Assembly (NCBI GenBank): GCA_038134485.1
Contig: JAYPVG010000001.1
Coordinates: 1 to 64,000 of the forward strand
Direction: 5' to 3'
Source of the DNA: NORP240 sp038134485
Lineage (GTDB): Bacteria > Pseudomonadota > Gammaproteobacteria > Pseudomonadales > Pseudohongiellaceae
DNA: 64,000 nucleotides
This document shows positions 34,147 to 43,390 of the stretch, piece by piece. A program made the translations under genes and the position numbers. Under the pieces are notes generated by a model. That model was not told where the DNA came from. It searched no databases and saw only the letters and a list, made by a program, of their open reading frames with translations. Numbering within the stretch: position 1 is the stretch's first letter; each line of letters opens with the position of its first letter.

Positions 34147-34998
34147 ATGTCTGAGAGTTTGCAAACCCTTGTTGAGACCTTGCAACCGGAGAAGCTTGAC
34201 AAGAATTTGTTCCGGGGGGTGACCTGGCCTCTCAGGTGGAAGCGCGTGTTTGGCGGCCAGGTGCTGGCGCAGTCGATGTACGCGGCTATTCAGACCATTG
34301 AAGATCCCCACCGCCGGGTCCATTCTCAGCATGCCTATTTTCTGCGCCCTGGAGATCCTGACAAACCGATAATTTATGAAGTCGACCCCATTCGTGACGG
34401 GCGCAGTTTCAGCACCCGACGGGTGGTGGCAATGCAGGATGATCAGGCCATCTTTAACACGTCTCTGTCTTTCCAGATTCCTGAAGCCGGGGGCGACTAT
34501 CAGGCGCCAATGCCCGAGGTCATTGAGCCGGAAGCCATTGAGAACGACAACGATTTTTACCGACGACTCAAGCGTGGTCCCGACACCGAAAGTGAACTAC
34601 AGCACGAGCCGATCGACTATCGGACAGTGGACAAGATCAATTATTTGAGTCCGAAAAAAAGGGAACCTCGCCTGGCAGTCTGGATGCGAGCGAATGGCGA
34701 CCTGCCGGATGATCAGGCGGCACATGAGACTCTGCTGGCCTATATGTCGGACAGGTATCTGATGGGGACCGCCATGCTGCCACTTGGTCTCACATTTAAC
34801 AGTCCCAATCTCATGGTTGCCAGTCTGGATCACGGGCTGTGGTTTCACGATGATTTTCGCGCTGACGAATGGCTTTTCTATGATCTGCGCAGTACTCGTG
34901 CCAGTCGGGGGCGTGGTATGAATTTCGGCAGCATCTATACCCGGGATGGGAGACTGGTAGCCACCGCCGTGCAGGAAGGGTTAATGCGTCAGCGCTGA
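34147..34998 (+). CDS. tesB: Acyl-CoA thioesterase II
   Basis: A 283-residue cytosolic double-hotdog thioesterase, close to the 286 residues of E. coli TesB. Landmarks are FRGVTWPLRWKRVFGGQVLAQSM near residue 20, HSQHAYFLRPGDPDKPIIYEVDPIRDGRSFSTRRV near 60, LDHGLWFHDDFRADEWLFYD near 225 and SRGRGMNFGSIYTRDGRLVA near 250; the Asp, Thr/Ser and Gln active-site region lies in the C-terminal half. It hydrolyses medium- and long-chain acyl-CoA. The frame is open far upstream, inside the preceding gene, but the ATG at 34147 matches the family N-terminus. Confidence 0.92.
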   Translation: MSESLQTLVETLQPEKLDKNLFRGVTWPLRWKRVFGGQVLAQSMYAAIQTIEDPHRRVHSQHAYFLRPGDPDKPIIYEVDPIRDGRSFSTRRVVAMQDDQAIFNTSLSFQIPEAGGDYQAPMPEVIEPEAIENDNDFYRRLKRGPDTESELQHEPIDYRTVDKINYLSPKKREPRLAVWMRANGDLPDDQAAHETLLAYMSDRYLMGTAMLPLGLTFNSPNLMVASLDHGLWFHDDFRADEWLFYDLRSTRASRGRGMNFGSIYTRDGRLVATAVQEGLMRQR

Positions 34999-35135
34999 TC
35001 GGTCCGTTGGTTAGTATTTTTATATTTGCCGCTGGATCCGCGCCAGAGCAACCATTGCTTCCCCTTGAATCTCTCGCCTGCTAGTCTTTGTCCTCCTAGC
35101 CTTTGCGCTTACCCGGAATTCCAAGGAGTACAAGA

Positions 35136-36335
35136 GTGTTGTTGAAGCGCTTACATTCGCTGATTCTGCGAAGCGGGTACACCCTGCCTTGTCTCAGGAC
35201 CATTGTCCTGTTTCTGTCCCTGATCCTAGCCAGCATCAGTCTGGCGCAGCCGGCCGATGTTCAAATGCCGAGGCAAATGGCCTGGTCTGCCTACAATCTG
35301 GGGTCCACCGGTTATAACCAGGCGGTCGCCATCGGCGCCATGCTGAGAGAAAAATACAATGTCACGCTGCGGGTTATTCCAGGCCAGAACGACGTGTCGC
35401 GGCTGTTACCTCTGAAAAACGGTCGTGTCGGATTCAGTGCCAATGGAGTGGCAACTTATTTCGCTCAAGAGGGCATGTTCCAATTCGCCAACCCGGAATG
35501 GGGGCCTCAGCCCCTGCGTTTGCTGATGACCTCCAACGGTCTTAGCAATCAGGCGGTCGCCGTGGCGGCGGATACGGGAGTCACCAGCTTCGCTGAATTG
35601 CGGGGCAGACGGGTTCCGTTTGTTCGGGCTGCACCGGCGCTCAATATTTCGATGGAGGCATACCTCGCCTGCGGCGGACTGACCTGGGATGATGTCGTGC
35701 GGGTGGACTTTCCCGGTTATGACGCCAAGTGGAACGGAGTCATCAATGGTGACGTAGATGTGGCATTTGGCACAACGGTATCGGGACCACCGTACCGGCT
35801 GGAGGCTTCGCCCCGGGGTATAAACTGGTTGCCGGCTCCCCATGACGATGCCGGGTGCTGGGAAAGGATGTTGGCTATCGGACCTTATTTCACCCGGCAT
35901 ATCGCTACACGAGGCGCCGGCATCAATGATGAAAACTCTCACGAGGCCGGCACTTACCCCTATCCGCTGTTGACTACACTCGCTACCCAGGACAGTAATC
36001 TGGTTTATTCCCTTACCCGGGCGATTCATGAAAATTATGACGACTACAAGGACTCGGATCCTGGTGCTATTGGCTGGGCACTGGAGCGCCAGGTGTTCGA
36101 CTGGGTGGTGCCTTACCACGAGGGCGCCGTGAACTACTGGCGTCAGATAGGAGTGTGGACCGATGCACTGGATGCCCATAACCGGGCACTGGTGCAACGT
36201 CAGGAAGTACTTGCCGCGGCGTGGGAGGAAATGATCGCGAGGGGAATTCGCGACCAGGACGAGTTTGTTGCTGCCTGGCAGCAGTTGCGCGCCGAGCGGC
36301 TCGACGCAGCCGGTTTCGATCCGGTCTGGCGCTAG
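35136..36335 (+). CDS. TAXI-family TRAP solute-binding protein
   Basis: A 399-residue periplasmic binding protein. A signal peptide (to about residue 40, ending SLAQ) is followed by a TAXI-type fold: AWSAYNLGSTGYNQAVAIG, then GVATYFAQEGMF, VDVAFGTTVSGPPYR and later RLEASPRGINWLPAPHDDAG. It starts at GTG 35136 with AAGGAG 7 nt upstream. TAXI proteins feed fused TRAP permeases and usually bind dicarboxylates, glutamate or similar organic acids. The permease follows after 76 bp, with a small GGCCG/CGGCC hairpin at 36364-36380 between them that may lower permease expression relative to the binding protein. Confidence 0.87.
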   Translation: MLLKRLHSLILRSGYTLPCLRTIVLFLSLILASISLAQPADVQMPRQMAWSAYNLGSTGYNQAVAIGAMLREKYNVTLRVIPGQNDVSRLLPLKNGRVGFSANGVATYFAQEGMFQFANPEWGPQPLRLLMTSNGLSNQAVAVAADTGVTSFAELRGRRVPFVRAAPALNISMEAYLACGGLTWDDVVRVDFPGYDAKWNGVINGDVDVAFGTTVSGPPYRLEASPRGINWLPAPHDDAGCWERMLAIGPYFTRHIATRGAGINDENSHEAGTYPYPLLTTLATQDSNLVYSLTRAIHENYDDYKDSDPGAIGWALERQVFDWVVPYHEGAVNYWRQIGVWTDALDAHNRALVQRQEVLAAAWEEMIARGIRDQDEFVAAWQQLRAERLDAAGFDPVWR

Positions 36336-36411
36336 GCGCAGGCCGGGCTGATAGCGGGCGAAAGGCCGGACTGAACGGCCCGGCAGAGCTCTTACGAAAG
36401 GTCAACCAACA

Positions 36412-38343
36412 GTGTCGAGAATCCCAACCGATCTACCCAAACCGATCCGCTGGCTGACCGGCGGCGCCGCCGTTGCAAGCGCGTTTCTGGCGATGGATTC
36501 CCTGCGGCTTTTTTCCGAGAGCCCATTGCTGGATTTTGTCATCACGGTACAGAACCATTATTACTACGCGCTTATGGGACTACTGCTTCCTCTCAGTTTC
36601 CTCATTTACGCACCTTATCGCGGTGCTGGCGCAAGGAGCTACTGGCTCGACATTGTGCTGAGCGCTGCCGCATTCGCCGCCTGTGCTTTTCTTTTTATCA
36701 ATGCGGAAACCATGCTTGATCTGGGCTGGGAATTTTCGGCGCCGGCCCATGCCGTATGGGTAAGCTACTTGCTCTGGGCATTGATCATGGAAGCAGTTCG
36801 TCGCAGCGGCGGCTGGGTGCTGTTTTTACTCGTGCTGGTGTTCTCGCTGTATCCGATTGTGGCCGGCAGCCTGCCCGGTCCTATCTCGGGGATGTCCTCT
36901 TCTCCGGCGGAAACCGCCGCTTATCACGTCATGAGCATAGAAAGTATTTTAGGCCTGCCGTTCCGCGCCTATGCCGAACTGGTTATCGGTTTTCTGATCT
37001 TTGGAATAGCCCTGCAGCACACGGGAGGCGGCCGCTTTTTTATCAATCTGGCCTTTGCCCTGTTCGGGCACGTGCGAGGTGGGTCTGCCAAGGTGGCAAT
37101 CGTCTCCAGCGGGCTCATGGGTTCTATGAGCGGCAGCGTGATTACCAACGTGTTGACCACCGGACAGATGACTATTCCCGCCATGCAGAAAAACGGCATG
37201 GAAAAAGAGTATGCAGCGGGCGTAGAGGCCTGCGCTTCGACAGGTGGTGTGCTGTTGCCTCCCATCATGGGTTCCACGGCATTCGTGATGGCGACCTTTT
37301 TGAATACTCCCTACACCACTGTCGCATTGGCTGCCGCCATACCGGCCTTGCTTTACTTCTTTGGCTTGTTTGTACAGATTGATGCCTATGCCGCGCGGAT
37401 GGGCCTGGTTGGAACACCCCGGGAAGAATTGCCGAAACTGGGTGAGACCATGAAGCAGGGGTGGTTTTACATCGCGGCTTTTCTGGTACTGGTTTTTCTA
37501 CTGGTTTATCTGCAGCGAGAGGCGGTTGCACCATTCTATGCTACCGGTCTGCTCCTGATCCTTAATCAGTTCTCGGCGGAACACCGCTGGGAGTTGGGTA
37601 AGGCAGGGGCATTCCTGGTCGCAACCGGCAAGCTGCTGATGGAGCTGCTGGCAATCATGGCCGGTGTCGGGCTGATCGTCGGCGCCCTGTCGGTAACCGG
37701 ACTGTCTGGCACGCTCGTCAATGACCTGCTCTTTATTGCCGGCGACTCGACGCTGCTGTTGCTCCTCATGGGTGCCTTTACCAGTTTCATTCTGGGCATT
37801 GGCATGACTGTAACGGCTGCCTACGTGTTTCTTGCGATCGTGTTGGCACCGGCCCTGATCCAGGGGGGGCTGAATCCGATGAGTGTGCACCTTTTTATTC
37901 TTTACTGGGGCATGTTGTCGTTTATTACACCACCAGTGGCACTGGGTGCCTTTGCTGCCGCCAGCATCTCCGGTGCCTCAGCCCTGGCCACCGGCTTTAA
38001 AGCTATGCGGCTTGGCAGTGTTATTTACTTCATTCCTTTTTTCTTCGTCATGGAACCCGCGCTGATACTCTCAGGAAGCTGGATAGATATCCTGCTCGCG
38101 ACTGCGCAGGTAGCAGCCGGCGTGGTGCTAATCGCCAGCGCCCTGCAGCGCTACCTCTTGGTGGTGGGAATGCTCGACCGGCAGGGGCCGCTGGGCTCGG
38201 TATCGCGAGCGATGGTAGCGATCGGCGGCGGACTGATTGCACTGCCCGATGCCGGGGTGCTGGGGCTGGACATCGGTAGTGCCTCACTTTTTATTGTCGG
38301 ACTCGCCATGGCGGCCACGGGCATAGTGGGGAGTCGTTCGTGA
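36412..38343 (+). CDS. TRAP transporter fused permease (4TM/12TM)
   Basis: A 643-residue inner-membrane protein that combines the small (4TM) and large (12TM) TRAP subunits in one chain, as in TAXI-type systems. Landmarks are GSMSGSVITNVLTTGQMTIPAM near residue 240 and GVEACASTGGVLLPPIMGSTAFVMA near 275, then SFITPPVALGAFAAASISGASALATGFKA near 505. Start is GTG with GAAAGG about 10 nt upstream. The stop overlaps the GTG of the SDR gene by 4 bp (GTGA at 38340-38343), so those two are translationally coupled. It uses a sodium or proton gradient to import the solute delivered by the TAXI protein. Confidence 0.9.
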   Translation: MSRIPTDLPKPIRWLTGGAAVASAFLAMDSLRLFSESPLLDFVITVQNHYYYALMGLLLPLSFLIYAPYRGAGARSYWLDIVLSAAAFAACAFLFINAETMLDLGWEFSAPAHAVWVSYLLWALIMEAVRRSGGWVLFLLVLVFSLYPIVAGSLPGPISGMSSSPAETAAYHVMSIESILGLPFRAYAELVIGFLIFGIALQHTGGGRFFINLAFALFGHVRGGSAKVAIVSSGLMGSMSGSVITNVLTTGQMTIPAMQKNGMEKEYAAGVEACASTGGVLLPPIMGSTAFVMATFLNTPYTTVALAAAIPALLYFFGLFVQIDAYAARMGLVGTPREELPKLGETMKQGWFYIAAFLVLVFLLVYLQREAVAPFYATGLLLILNQFSAEHRWELGKAGAFLVATGKLLMELLAIMAGVGLIVGALSVTGLSGTLVNDLLFIAGDSTLLLLLMGAFTSFILGIGMTVTAAYVFLAIVLAPALIQGGLNPMSVHLFILYWGMLSFITPPVALGAFAAASISGASALATGFKAMRLGSVIYFIPFFFVMEPALILSGSWIDILLATAQVAAGVVLIASALQRYLLVVGMLDRQGPLGSVSRAMVAIGGGLIALPDAGVLGLDIGSASLFIVGLAMAATGIVGSRS

Positions 38344-39101
38344 AACCGGTATGTCTGGTCATAGGTGCAGGAGCCGGCGTAGGCGGCAATGTCGCCAAAC
38401 GCTTCGCCAGAGAGGGATATCACGCGGTCCTGCTGCGACGAACCGATGAGCAGGGACTTTCCAGATTGATCGCGGATATAGAGGAAGAAGGAGGAACCGC
38501 CTCGGGCTTTCTCATCAACGCAGTCGAGGAAAACAGCATAGAAGATCGCATCGGCTTGATCGAAGAGGATACAGGACCTATCGATGTGGTGGTCTACAAT
38601 CTCGGGGCCCAGATAGGTGATCGAGCACTGGAGCAAACCAGTTACAAAATATTCGAACTGGGTTGGCGCATGGGCACCTTCGGGTTGTTTCGAACTGCCT
38701 CAGCGGTTTGTCCCCGCATGGAAGCGCGCGGCCATGGCGTGTTGCTGGTGACTTCCTCAACCGCCGCGATGCGCGGCAACGCGGGGCAACATTCTCACGC
38801 CGCTGCGATGGGTGGTCGTCGTATGTTGTGCCAATCCCTGAATGCCCAGTTCGGGCCCAGAGGTATTCATGTCGCGCATATAGTTATCGACGGCGCGGTG
38901 GATGCGCCGGACACTCTCGGGCGGATGCTGGGAGAAGAAAAATTTCAGCAGCTGCGGGAGTCCCAGGGTGCCGCGGATGGTTTGTTGAGGCCCGAGGAGG
39001 TCGCCGAGACCTACTGGCATCTTGCCAATCAGCATCGCTCCGTCTGGACCCATGAGTTAGATCTGCGCCCCTTTTCTACTGCACCCTGGTGGAATCATTA
39101 A
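38340..39101 (+). CDS. SDR-fold protein lacking catalytic Tyr and Lys
   Basis: A 253-residue Rossmann-fold protein of the short-chain dehydrogenase/reductase superfamily. The nucleotide motif is GAGAGVGG near residue 8, NAG-like VYNLGA near 88 and the Ser loop TSSTAAMRG near 140 are present. At the catalytic YxxxK positions the sequence has H153-AAA-M157, so neither Tyr nor Lys is there. In the related family I know (AKFALRALAQSL type) the Tyr is Phe but the Lys is kept. It may be a degenerate enzyme, a binding protein, or use another mechanism. It overlaps the TRAP gene by 4 bp and precedes the GST and CoA-transferase genes. Confidence 0.85.
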   Translation: MKPVCLVIGAGAGVGGNVAKRFAREGYHAVLLRRTDEQGLSRLIADIEEEGGTASGFLINAVEENSIEDRIGLIEEDTGPIDVVVYNLGAQIGDRALEQTSYKIFELGWRMGTFGLFRTASAVCPRMEARGHGVLLVTSSTAAMRGNAGQHSHAAAMGGRRMLCQSLNAQFGPRGIHVAHIVIDGAVDAPDTLGRMLGEEKFQQLRESQGAADGLLRPEEVAETYWHLANQHRSVWTHELDLRPFSTAPWWNH

Positions 39102-39126
39102 CCCCGACAGGCAGAGTCTAAGTCCA

Positions 39127-39759
39127 ATGAAAACTGATCTAATCTTCTGGGGAGTCGGAACTGCGCGCAGCCTTCGACCTATATGGACAGCTGAAGAATT
39201 GGGGTTGGAATACCGACTCAACCCGATCGGCCCTCGAACCGGCGAAACCCAGACCCCCGAATACACACAGCTCAACCCCAAGCAGAAAATCCCTTTCTGC
39301 GAGGATGGCAAATTCGGGATTTCGGAAAGTATTGCCATCTGCAAATATCTGGTAAGCAAATTTGGTAATGAGTCGACAATTTCTCCGCCGGCTACTATTG
39401 AAGCGCAGGCGAGACAGGATGAATGGCTAAGCTACATTTATGGGGAAATGGATGAAACGAGTCTCTATGTGATGCGGCGTCACGACGCGCTCGCGTCAAT
39501 TTACGGAGAAGCACCAACGGCGATAGAAGCGGCACGGGAGTATCTGGGCAAACATCTGCTGGTTGCGGATCAATACCTCAAAGGAAAATCTTTTTTACTG
39601 AGTGAGCGCTTTGGATTGCCAGATATATTTCTGACAACCTGCTTAAACTGGGTGGAAGCCTACGAGATTCCCATGCCGGCCAATTTGTTGCACTACCGTA
39701 ACCGTATTATCGAGCGGCCAGCTTACCTGAAAGCCGTTGCTGTGAATCAGCCGGCATAA
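39127..39759 (+). CDS. Glutathione S-transferase family protein
   Basis: A 210-residue cytosolic GST. The N-terminal thioredoxin-like domain has WGVGTARSLRPIWTAEELGLEY, the cis-Pro segment NPKQKIPFCEDGKFGISESIAICKYL (ESxAI motif binding glutathione), and residues 85-210 form the helical domain. Its place between a TRAP/SDR pair and a class III CoA-transferase suggests glutathione-dependent handling of an electrophilic or chlorinated intermediate. Gap to the SDR gene is 25 bp and to the CoA-transferase gene 24 bp. Confidence 0.87.
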   Translation: MKTDLIFWGVGTARSLRPIWTAEELGLEYRLNPIGPRTGETQTPEYTQLNPKQKIPFCEDGKFGISESIAICKYLVSKFGNESTISPPATIEAQARQDEWLSYIYGEMDETSLYVMRRHDALASIYGEAPTAIEAAREYLGKHLLVADQYLKGKSFLLSERFGLPDIFLTTCLNWVEAYEIPMPANLLHYRNRIIERPAYLKAVAVNQPA

Positions 39760-39783
39760 TCAAACTTCGAAAAGGGGGTCAGT

Positions 39784-40974
39784 ATGGGTCCGCTGGAGGG
39801 AATAAAGGTACTCGATCTCACCAGTATGGTGTCCGGTCCGGTTGCGGCAATGATACTTGGAGACCAGGGTGCCGACGTGATCAAGGTCGAACCAATTCGC
39901 GGAGAGCAAATGCGATTCCTCGGTGAGGAGCATAACGGTATGCCTCCCACGTTTTATTCCTGTAATCGCAACAAGCGATCCCTTGCTATAGATCTCAAAT
40001 CGGAAGCCGGTAAACAGATTCTCTGGGGCTTGATCGAAGACACCGATGTGTTGTTGCAGAACTTTCGCCCCGGCGCTGTGGCGCGCATGGGCTTTGACGA
40101 AGCCCTGGTGAGGCAACGCAATCCCGGCATTATCTATGTATCCATCAGCGGATTTGGCGAACAGGGTCCCTACGCACACAAGCGGGTTTATGACCCTGTA
40201 ATCCAGGCGCTGTCTGGTGCGACCGACATCCAGGCAGATCGTGTGACCGGCCGACCCACCATGTTTCGAATTATATTGGCAGACAAGGTGTCCGCACTGA
40301 CCGCGGCGCAGGCAATATCTTCCGCCCTGTTCCACCGGGAACGCAAAGGCGAAGGTCAGCACATCAAACTTTCCATGCTGGATGCCGTGGTTGCCTTTTT
40401 CTGGCCCGAAGGAATGAATGGCCTGACCTACGCGGAAAAGCAGAATGACTGCAAGCAGACATTTTCTTCCATAGATCTTGTTTATGAAACTAACGATGGT
40501 TATATCACCATGAGCACAGTTTCAGACAAGGAATGGCAGGGCATGTGCGAGGCGCTTTCACGGGCAGATCTGTGCGATGACGAACGCTTCGCCACTGCGC
40601 TGGCCCGAAGGAATCACGCTTCTGTGCGCAGGGAGGTTGTCGGCGAGGAAATCGCTAAGCACAGCACCGCGGAATTATTGTCATTACTGGATGCCCACGA
40701 CGTACCCTGTGCACCGCTACTCGATCGACTCGAGATGCTCGAGCACCCTCAGATAGTGGCGAGTGAGACAATCATGCGGGAAGAGATCGGCGACTTCGGC
40801 GAGGTGCGACAGGCACGGCCCGCGGCCCGCTTCGACAGGACTGCCAGCAGCCTGCGTCTGCCGGCACCCCAGCTGGGTGAACACACGCTCGAGATACTGG
40901 AAGCGCTCGGCTACGACGAACCAAGTCGCAATCGGCTGCTTGCGGAAGGCGTAGTGTCATCGGTTGAGAAATAA
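39784..40974 (+). CDS. CaiB/BaiF class III CoA-transferase
   Basis: A 396-residue cytosolic enzyme of the formyl-CoA transferase family. N-terminal LEGIKVLDLTSMVSGPVAAMILGDQGADVIKVEP and RNKRSLAIDLKSEAGKQI are standard; the catalytic aspartate is D137 in KRVYDPVIQALSG. The chain reaches the normal family length and ends with a C-terminal hook. Members transfer CoA between a donor acyl-CoA and a free carboxylic acid, without ATP. It ends the TRAP-SDR-GST-CoA-transferase operon and probably activates the imported acid (inference). Confidence 0.9.
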   Translation: MGPLEGIKVLDLTSMVSGPVAAMILGDQGADVIKVEPIRGEQMRFLGEEHNGMPPTFYSCNRNKRSLAIDLKSEAGKQILWGLIEDTDVLLQNFRPGAVARMGFDEALVRQRNPGIIYVSISGFGEQGPYAHKRVYDPVIQALSGATDIQADRVTGRPTMFRIILADKVSALTAAQAISSALFHRERKGEGQHIKLSMLDAVVAFFWPEGMNGLTYAEKQNDCKQTFSSIDLVYETNDGYITMSTVSDKEWQGMCEALSRADLCDDERFATALARRNHASVRREVVGEEIAKHSTAELLSLLDAHDVPCAPLLDRLEMLEHPQIVASETIMREEIGDFGEVRQARPAARFDRTASSLRLPAPQLGEHTLEILEALGYDEPSRNRLLAEGVVSSVEK

Positions 40975-41064
40975 ATAAGGCAGTGTGTTCATGCCCTCCT
41001 TCGGTTAAACTGCGCGGGCTCCAGATAACACCAAAATAAGTCTGGATCACGAGCGGGTCAATGT

Positions 41065-43347
41065 ATGTTTCTTTCTCCGAATAGCTCTTTCACCATTCGC
41101 TCTCGCCACTGGACGATTGCCTGGTTTATGGCGCTGAACGTTTTGCTGGTATCGGTCAATGGCCTGGCCCAGGAAGTGATTGTGGGCCAGGATGCCGAGG
41201 GCAGATCAACAATCCGCGCGGTGCGATTCGATGGCAACGTAGATATCGATGGCAATCTCGACGAGGAAATCTATCGGACCCTGGCCCCTGTCACCAATTT
41301 CATTCAGCAGATTCCTACTGAGGGCGCGCCTGCCAGCGAGCGAACCGAGGCCTGGGTATTCTTCGACGACGACAATCTGTACGTCGCGGCGCGCAATTAC
41401 GAGTCCGTTCCCGAGGAAGACTGGGTGGCGAATGAAATGCGTCGGGATACCAGCCAGCTGCGAACCAACGATTCCTTTTCTGTCATGCTGGATACCTTTC
41501 TTGATCGTCGTAACGGGGTTGCGTTTCTAGTAACACCTATTGGCGGATTTTCAGACTTTGCGATTGCTAACGAGGGCGACCGGGGCAGGGGTGTCAATTT
41601 CGACTGGAACATCGTGTGGGATTCACGGGTAGGTCGATTCGATGGCGGGTGGACCGTTGAGATGCAAATTCCATTTCGCTCTTTACGGTACGAGCCAGGG
41701 GAAGAACAGATCTGGGGCGTACAATTTCGCCGGATCATCCGGCGCCTCAATGAGGCGTCATATTTTACCGAGTTACCTATTTCTGCGGCGCTGGGAAATA
41801 GCCTCGTGGCTGGTATGTGGCGTATTTCAGAGGCGGGCACCCTGACCGATCTGGAAGTGCCTCCCAATAATTTCAATCTTGAAATAAAACCCTACGGGCT
41901 GGGAACAGTGACGACGAACCGGCAGGTAACGCCGGAAATTAACGATGACTTCGACAGTGAAGCCGGTCTCGATATCAAATTCGGTATTACCAACAATCTG
42001 ACAGCGGATTTCACTTACAACACCGACTTTGCCCAGGTGGAGGTAGATGAGCGCCAGGTTAATCTGACTCGATTCAACCTGTTTTTTCCCGAAAAACGAG
42101 AATTTTTCCTCGAGGGCCGAGGTAACTTTGATTTCACCCAGCCGCGAAATCTCGATATTCCTACCATGTTTTTCAGCCGTCGAATCGGCCTCGAACAGGG
42201 GCAGATCGTGCCGATCGAAGTCGGGGGACGCCTGACGGGCAAGATAGGTGACGTCGACGTCGGCGCGTTGAGTATTGGTACCGACGGAAGTGGACTGAAT
42301 GGTATCGAATCCACGCAGTTTTCCGTGTTGCGACTCAAGCGCGATGTGTTGCGGCGCAGTCGCATTGGCATGATCCTGACAGACCGATCAGAGTCGGTCG
42401 TAACCAATGGGTCGAATCGGCTCTACGGCATCGATGGCCAGTTCAATTTCCTGACCGACTTTGAGATCAGCGGCTTCGCAACCAGGACCGACACAGACGG
42501 TCTCAACGATAATGATCTTAGCTACATGGCGAATTTCGATTACAACGGGGACCGTTACGGGGTGCGCTCCGGCTACCTTGTCGTTGAAGAGAATTTTAAT
42601 CCGGAAATGGGTTTCAAGCGGCGCAACAATTTCGAACAGTATGAGGGCAACCTCAGGTTCAGTCCCCGCATTGCTTCCAGTCGATCCATCAGGCGTCTTG
42701 TATTGCAGGCGAACACGCAGTCTTACTGGTCGGCAAGTTTGGACGATCTGGAAACGCGCCGGCACGAGCTCAGCTTCACGACCGAGTTCGAGGAAGGTGA
42801 CGAATTCAATCTTTCCCTGATTGATCAGTTTGAAATGCTGCGAAATCCGTTCCGTATTGCCCCGGGAGTCATTCTGCAGCCCGGGGAGTACGATTTCACC
42901 AGTTACGAGGCGTCTTATCGATGGGGCACGCAAAGACGATTTAGCGGTATTCTCTCTCTAAGGGCGGGGGATTTCTGGAGTGGGGAAAATACCGCGATTG
43001 GATTCAGCAGCGGCAGGATCGAGTTATCGCCCCAGCTTTCGGTAGAACCGAGTTATTCACTGAATAAGGTGGAACTGCCGGAAGGTGAATTTCGTACTGA
43101 GCTGGGCATATTGCGCGTAACCTATACCATCAGTCCGCGTATGTACTTTGGTGGACTCGTGCAATACGACTCCAGGTCCAATTCATTCAGCTCCAACTTC
43201 CGCTTTCGCTGGGAGTGGGCGCCGGGCAGTGAACTGTTCGTCGTGTACAGTGACGATCGGGACACGGATCCCTTTCAGAATCCGAGCTCCATGGAGCTGC
43301 GCAATCGCGGCTGGGCAATAAAGGTAAACCGATTATTCCAGATCTAG
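41065..43347 (+). CDS. DUF5916 outer-membrane protein
   Basis: A 760-residue protein. After a signal peptide ending GLAQ, a CBM9-like domain (residues about 50-230: DGNLDEEIYR, EAWVFFDDDNLYVAARNYE, PFRSLRYEPGEEQIWGVQFRR) is followed by a barrel-like region of about 500 residues (LFFPEKREFFLEGRGNF is the family hallmark) ending in VNRLFQI. DUF5916 proteins are common in bacteria that live on polymers or amino acids, but have no proven role. It stands alone after the CoA-transferase operon with 90 bp between and converges on the FMN dehydrogenase. Confidence 0.85.
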   Translation: MFLSPNSSFTIRSRHWTIAWFMALNVLLVSVNGLAQEVIVGQDAEGRSTIRAVRFDGNVDIDGNLDEEIYRTLAPVTNFIQQIPTEGAPASERTEAWVFFDDDNLYVAARNYESVPEEDWVANEMRRDTSQLRTNDSFSVMLDTFLDRRNGVAFLVTPIGGFSDFAIANEGDRGRGVNFDWNIVWDSRVGRFDGGWTVEMQIPFRSLRYEPGEEQIWGVQFRRIIRRLNEASYFTELPISAALGNSLVAGMWRISEAGTLTDLEVPPNNFNLEIKPYGLGTVTTNRQVTPEINDDFDSEAGLDIKFGITNNLTADFTYNTDFAQVEVDERQVNLTRFNLFFPEKREFFLEGRGNFDFTQPRNLDIPTMFFSRRIGLEQGQIVPIEVGGRLTGKIGDVDVGALSIGTDGSGLNGIESTQFSVLRLKRDVLRRSRIGMILTDRSESVVTNGSNRLYGIDGQFNFLTDFEISGFATRTDTDGLNDNDLSYMANFDYNGDRYGVRSGYLVVEENFNPEMGFKRRNNFEQYEGNLRFSPRIASSRSIRRLVLQANTQSYWSASLDDLETRRHELSFTTEFEEGDEFNLSLIDQFEMLRNPFRIAPGVILQPGEYDFTSYEASYRWGTQRRFSGILSLRAGDFWSGENTAIGFSSGRIELSPQLSVEPSYSLNKVELPEGEFRTELGILRVTYTISPRMYFGGLVQYDSRSNSFSSNFRFRWEWAPGSELFVVYSDDRDTDPFQNPSSMELRNRGWAIKVNRLFQI

Positions 43348-43390
43348 GCTGGCGCCTGCTCGCAAGCAGATCGCTCGTGTCTTGAGGAAC

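Noticed and set aside
36364..36380. GGCCG/CGGCC hairpin as terminator between TAXI protein and permease
   Set aside because: Only five base pairs, no U-tract, and it lies within an evident operon, so at most it attenuates.
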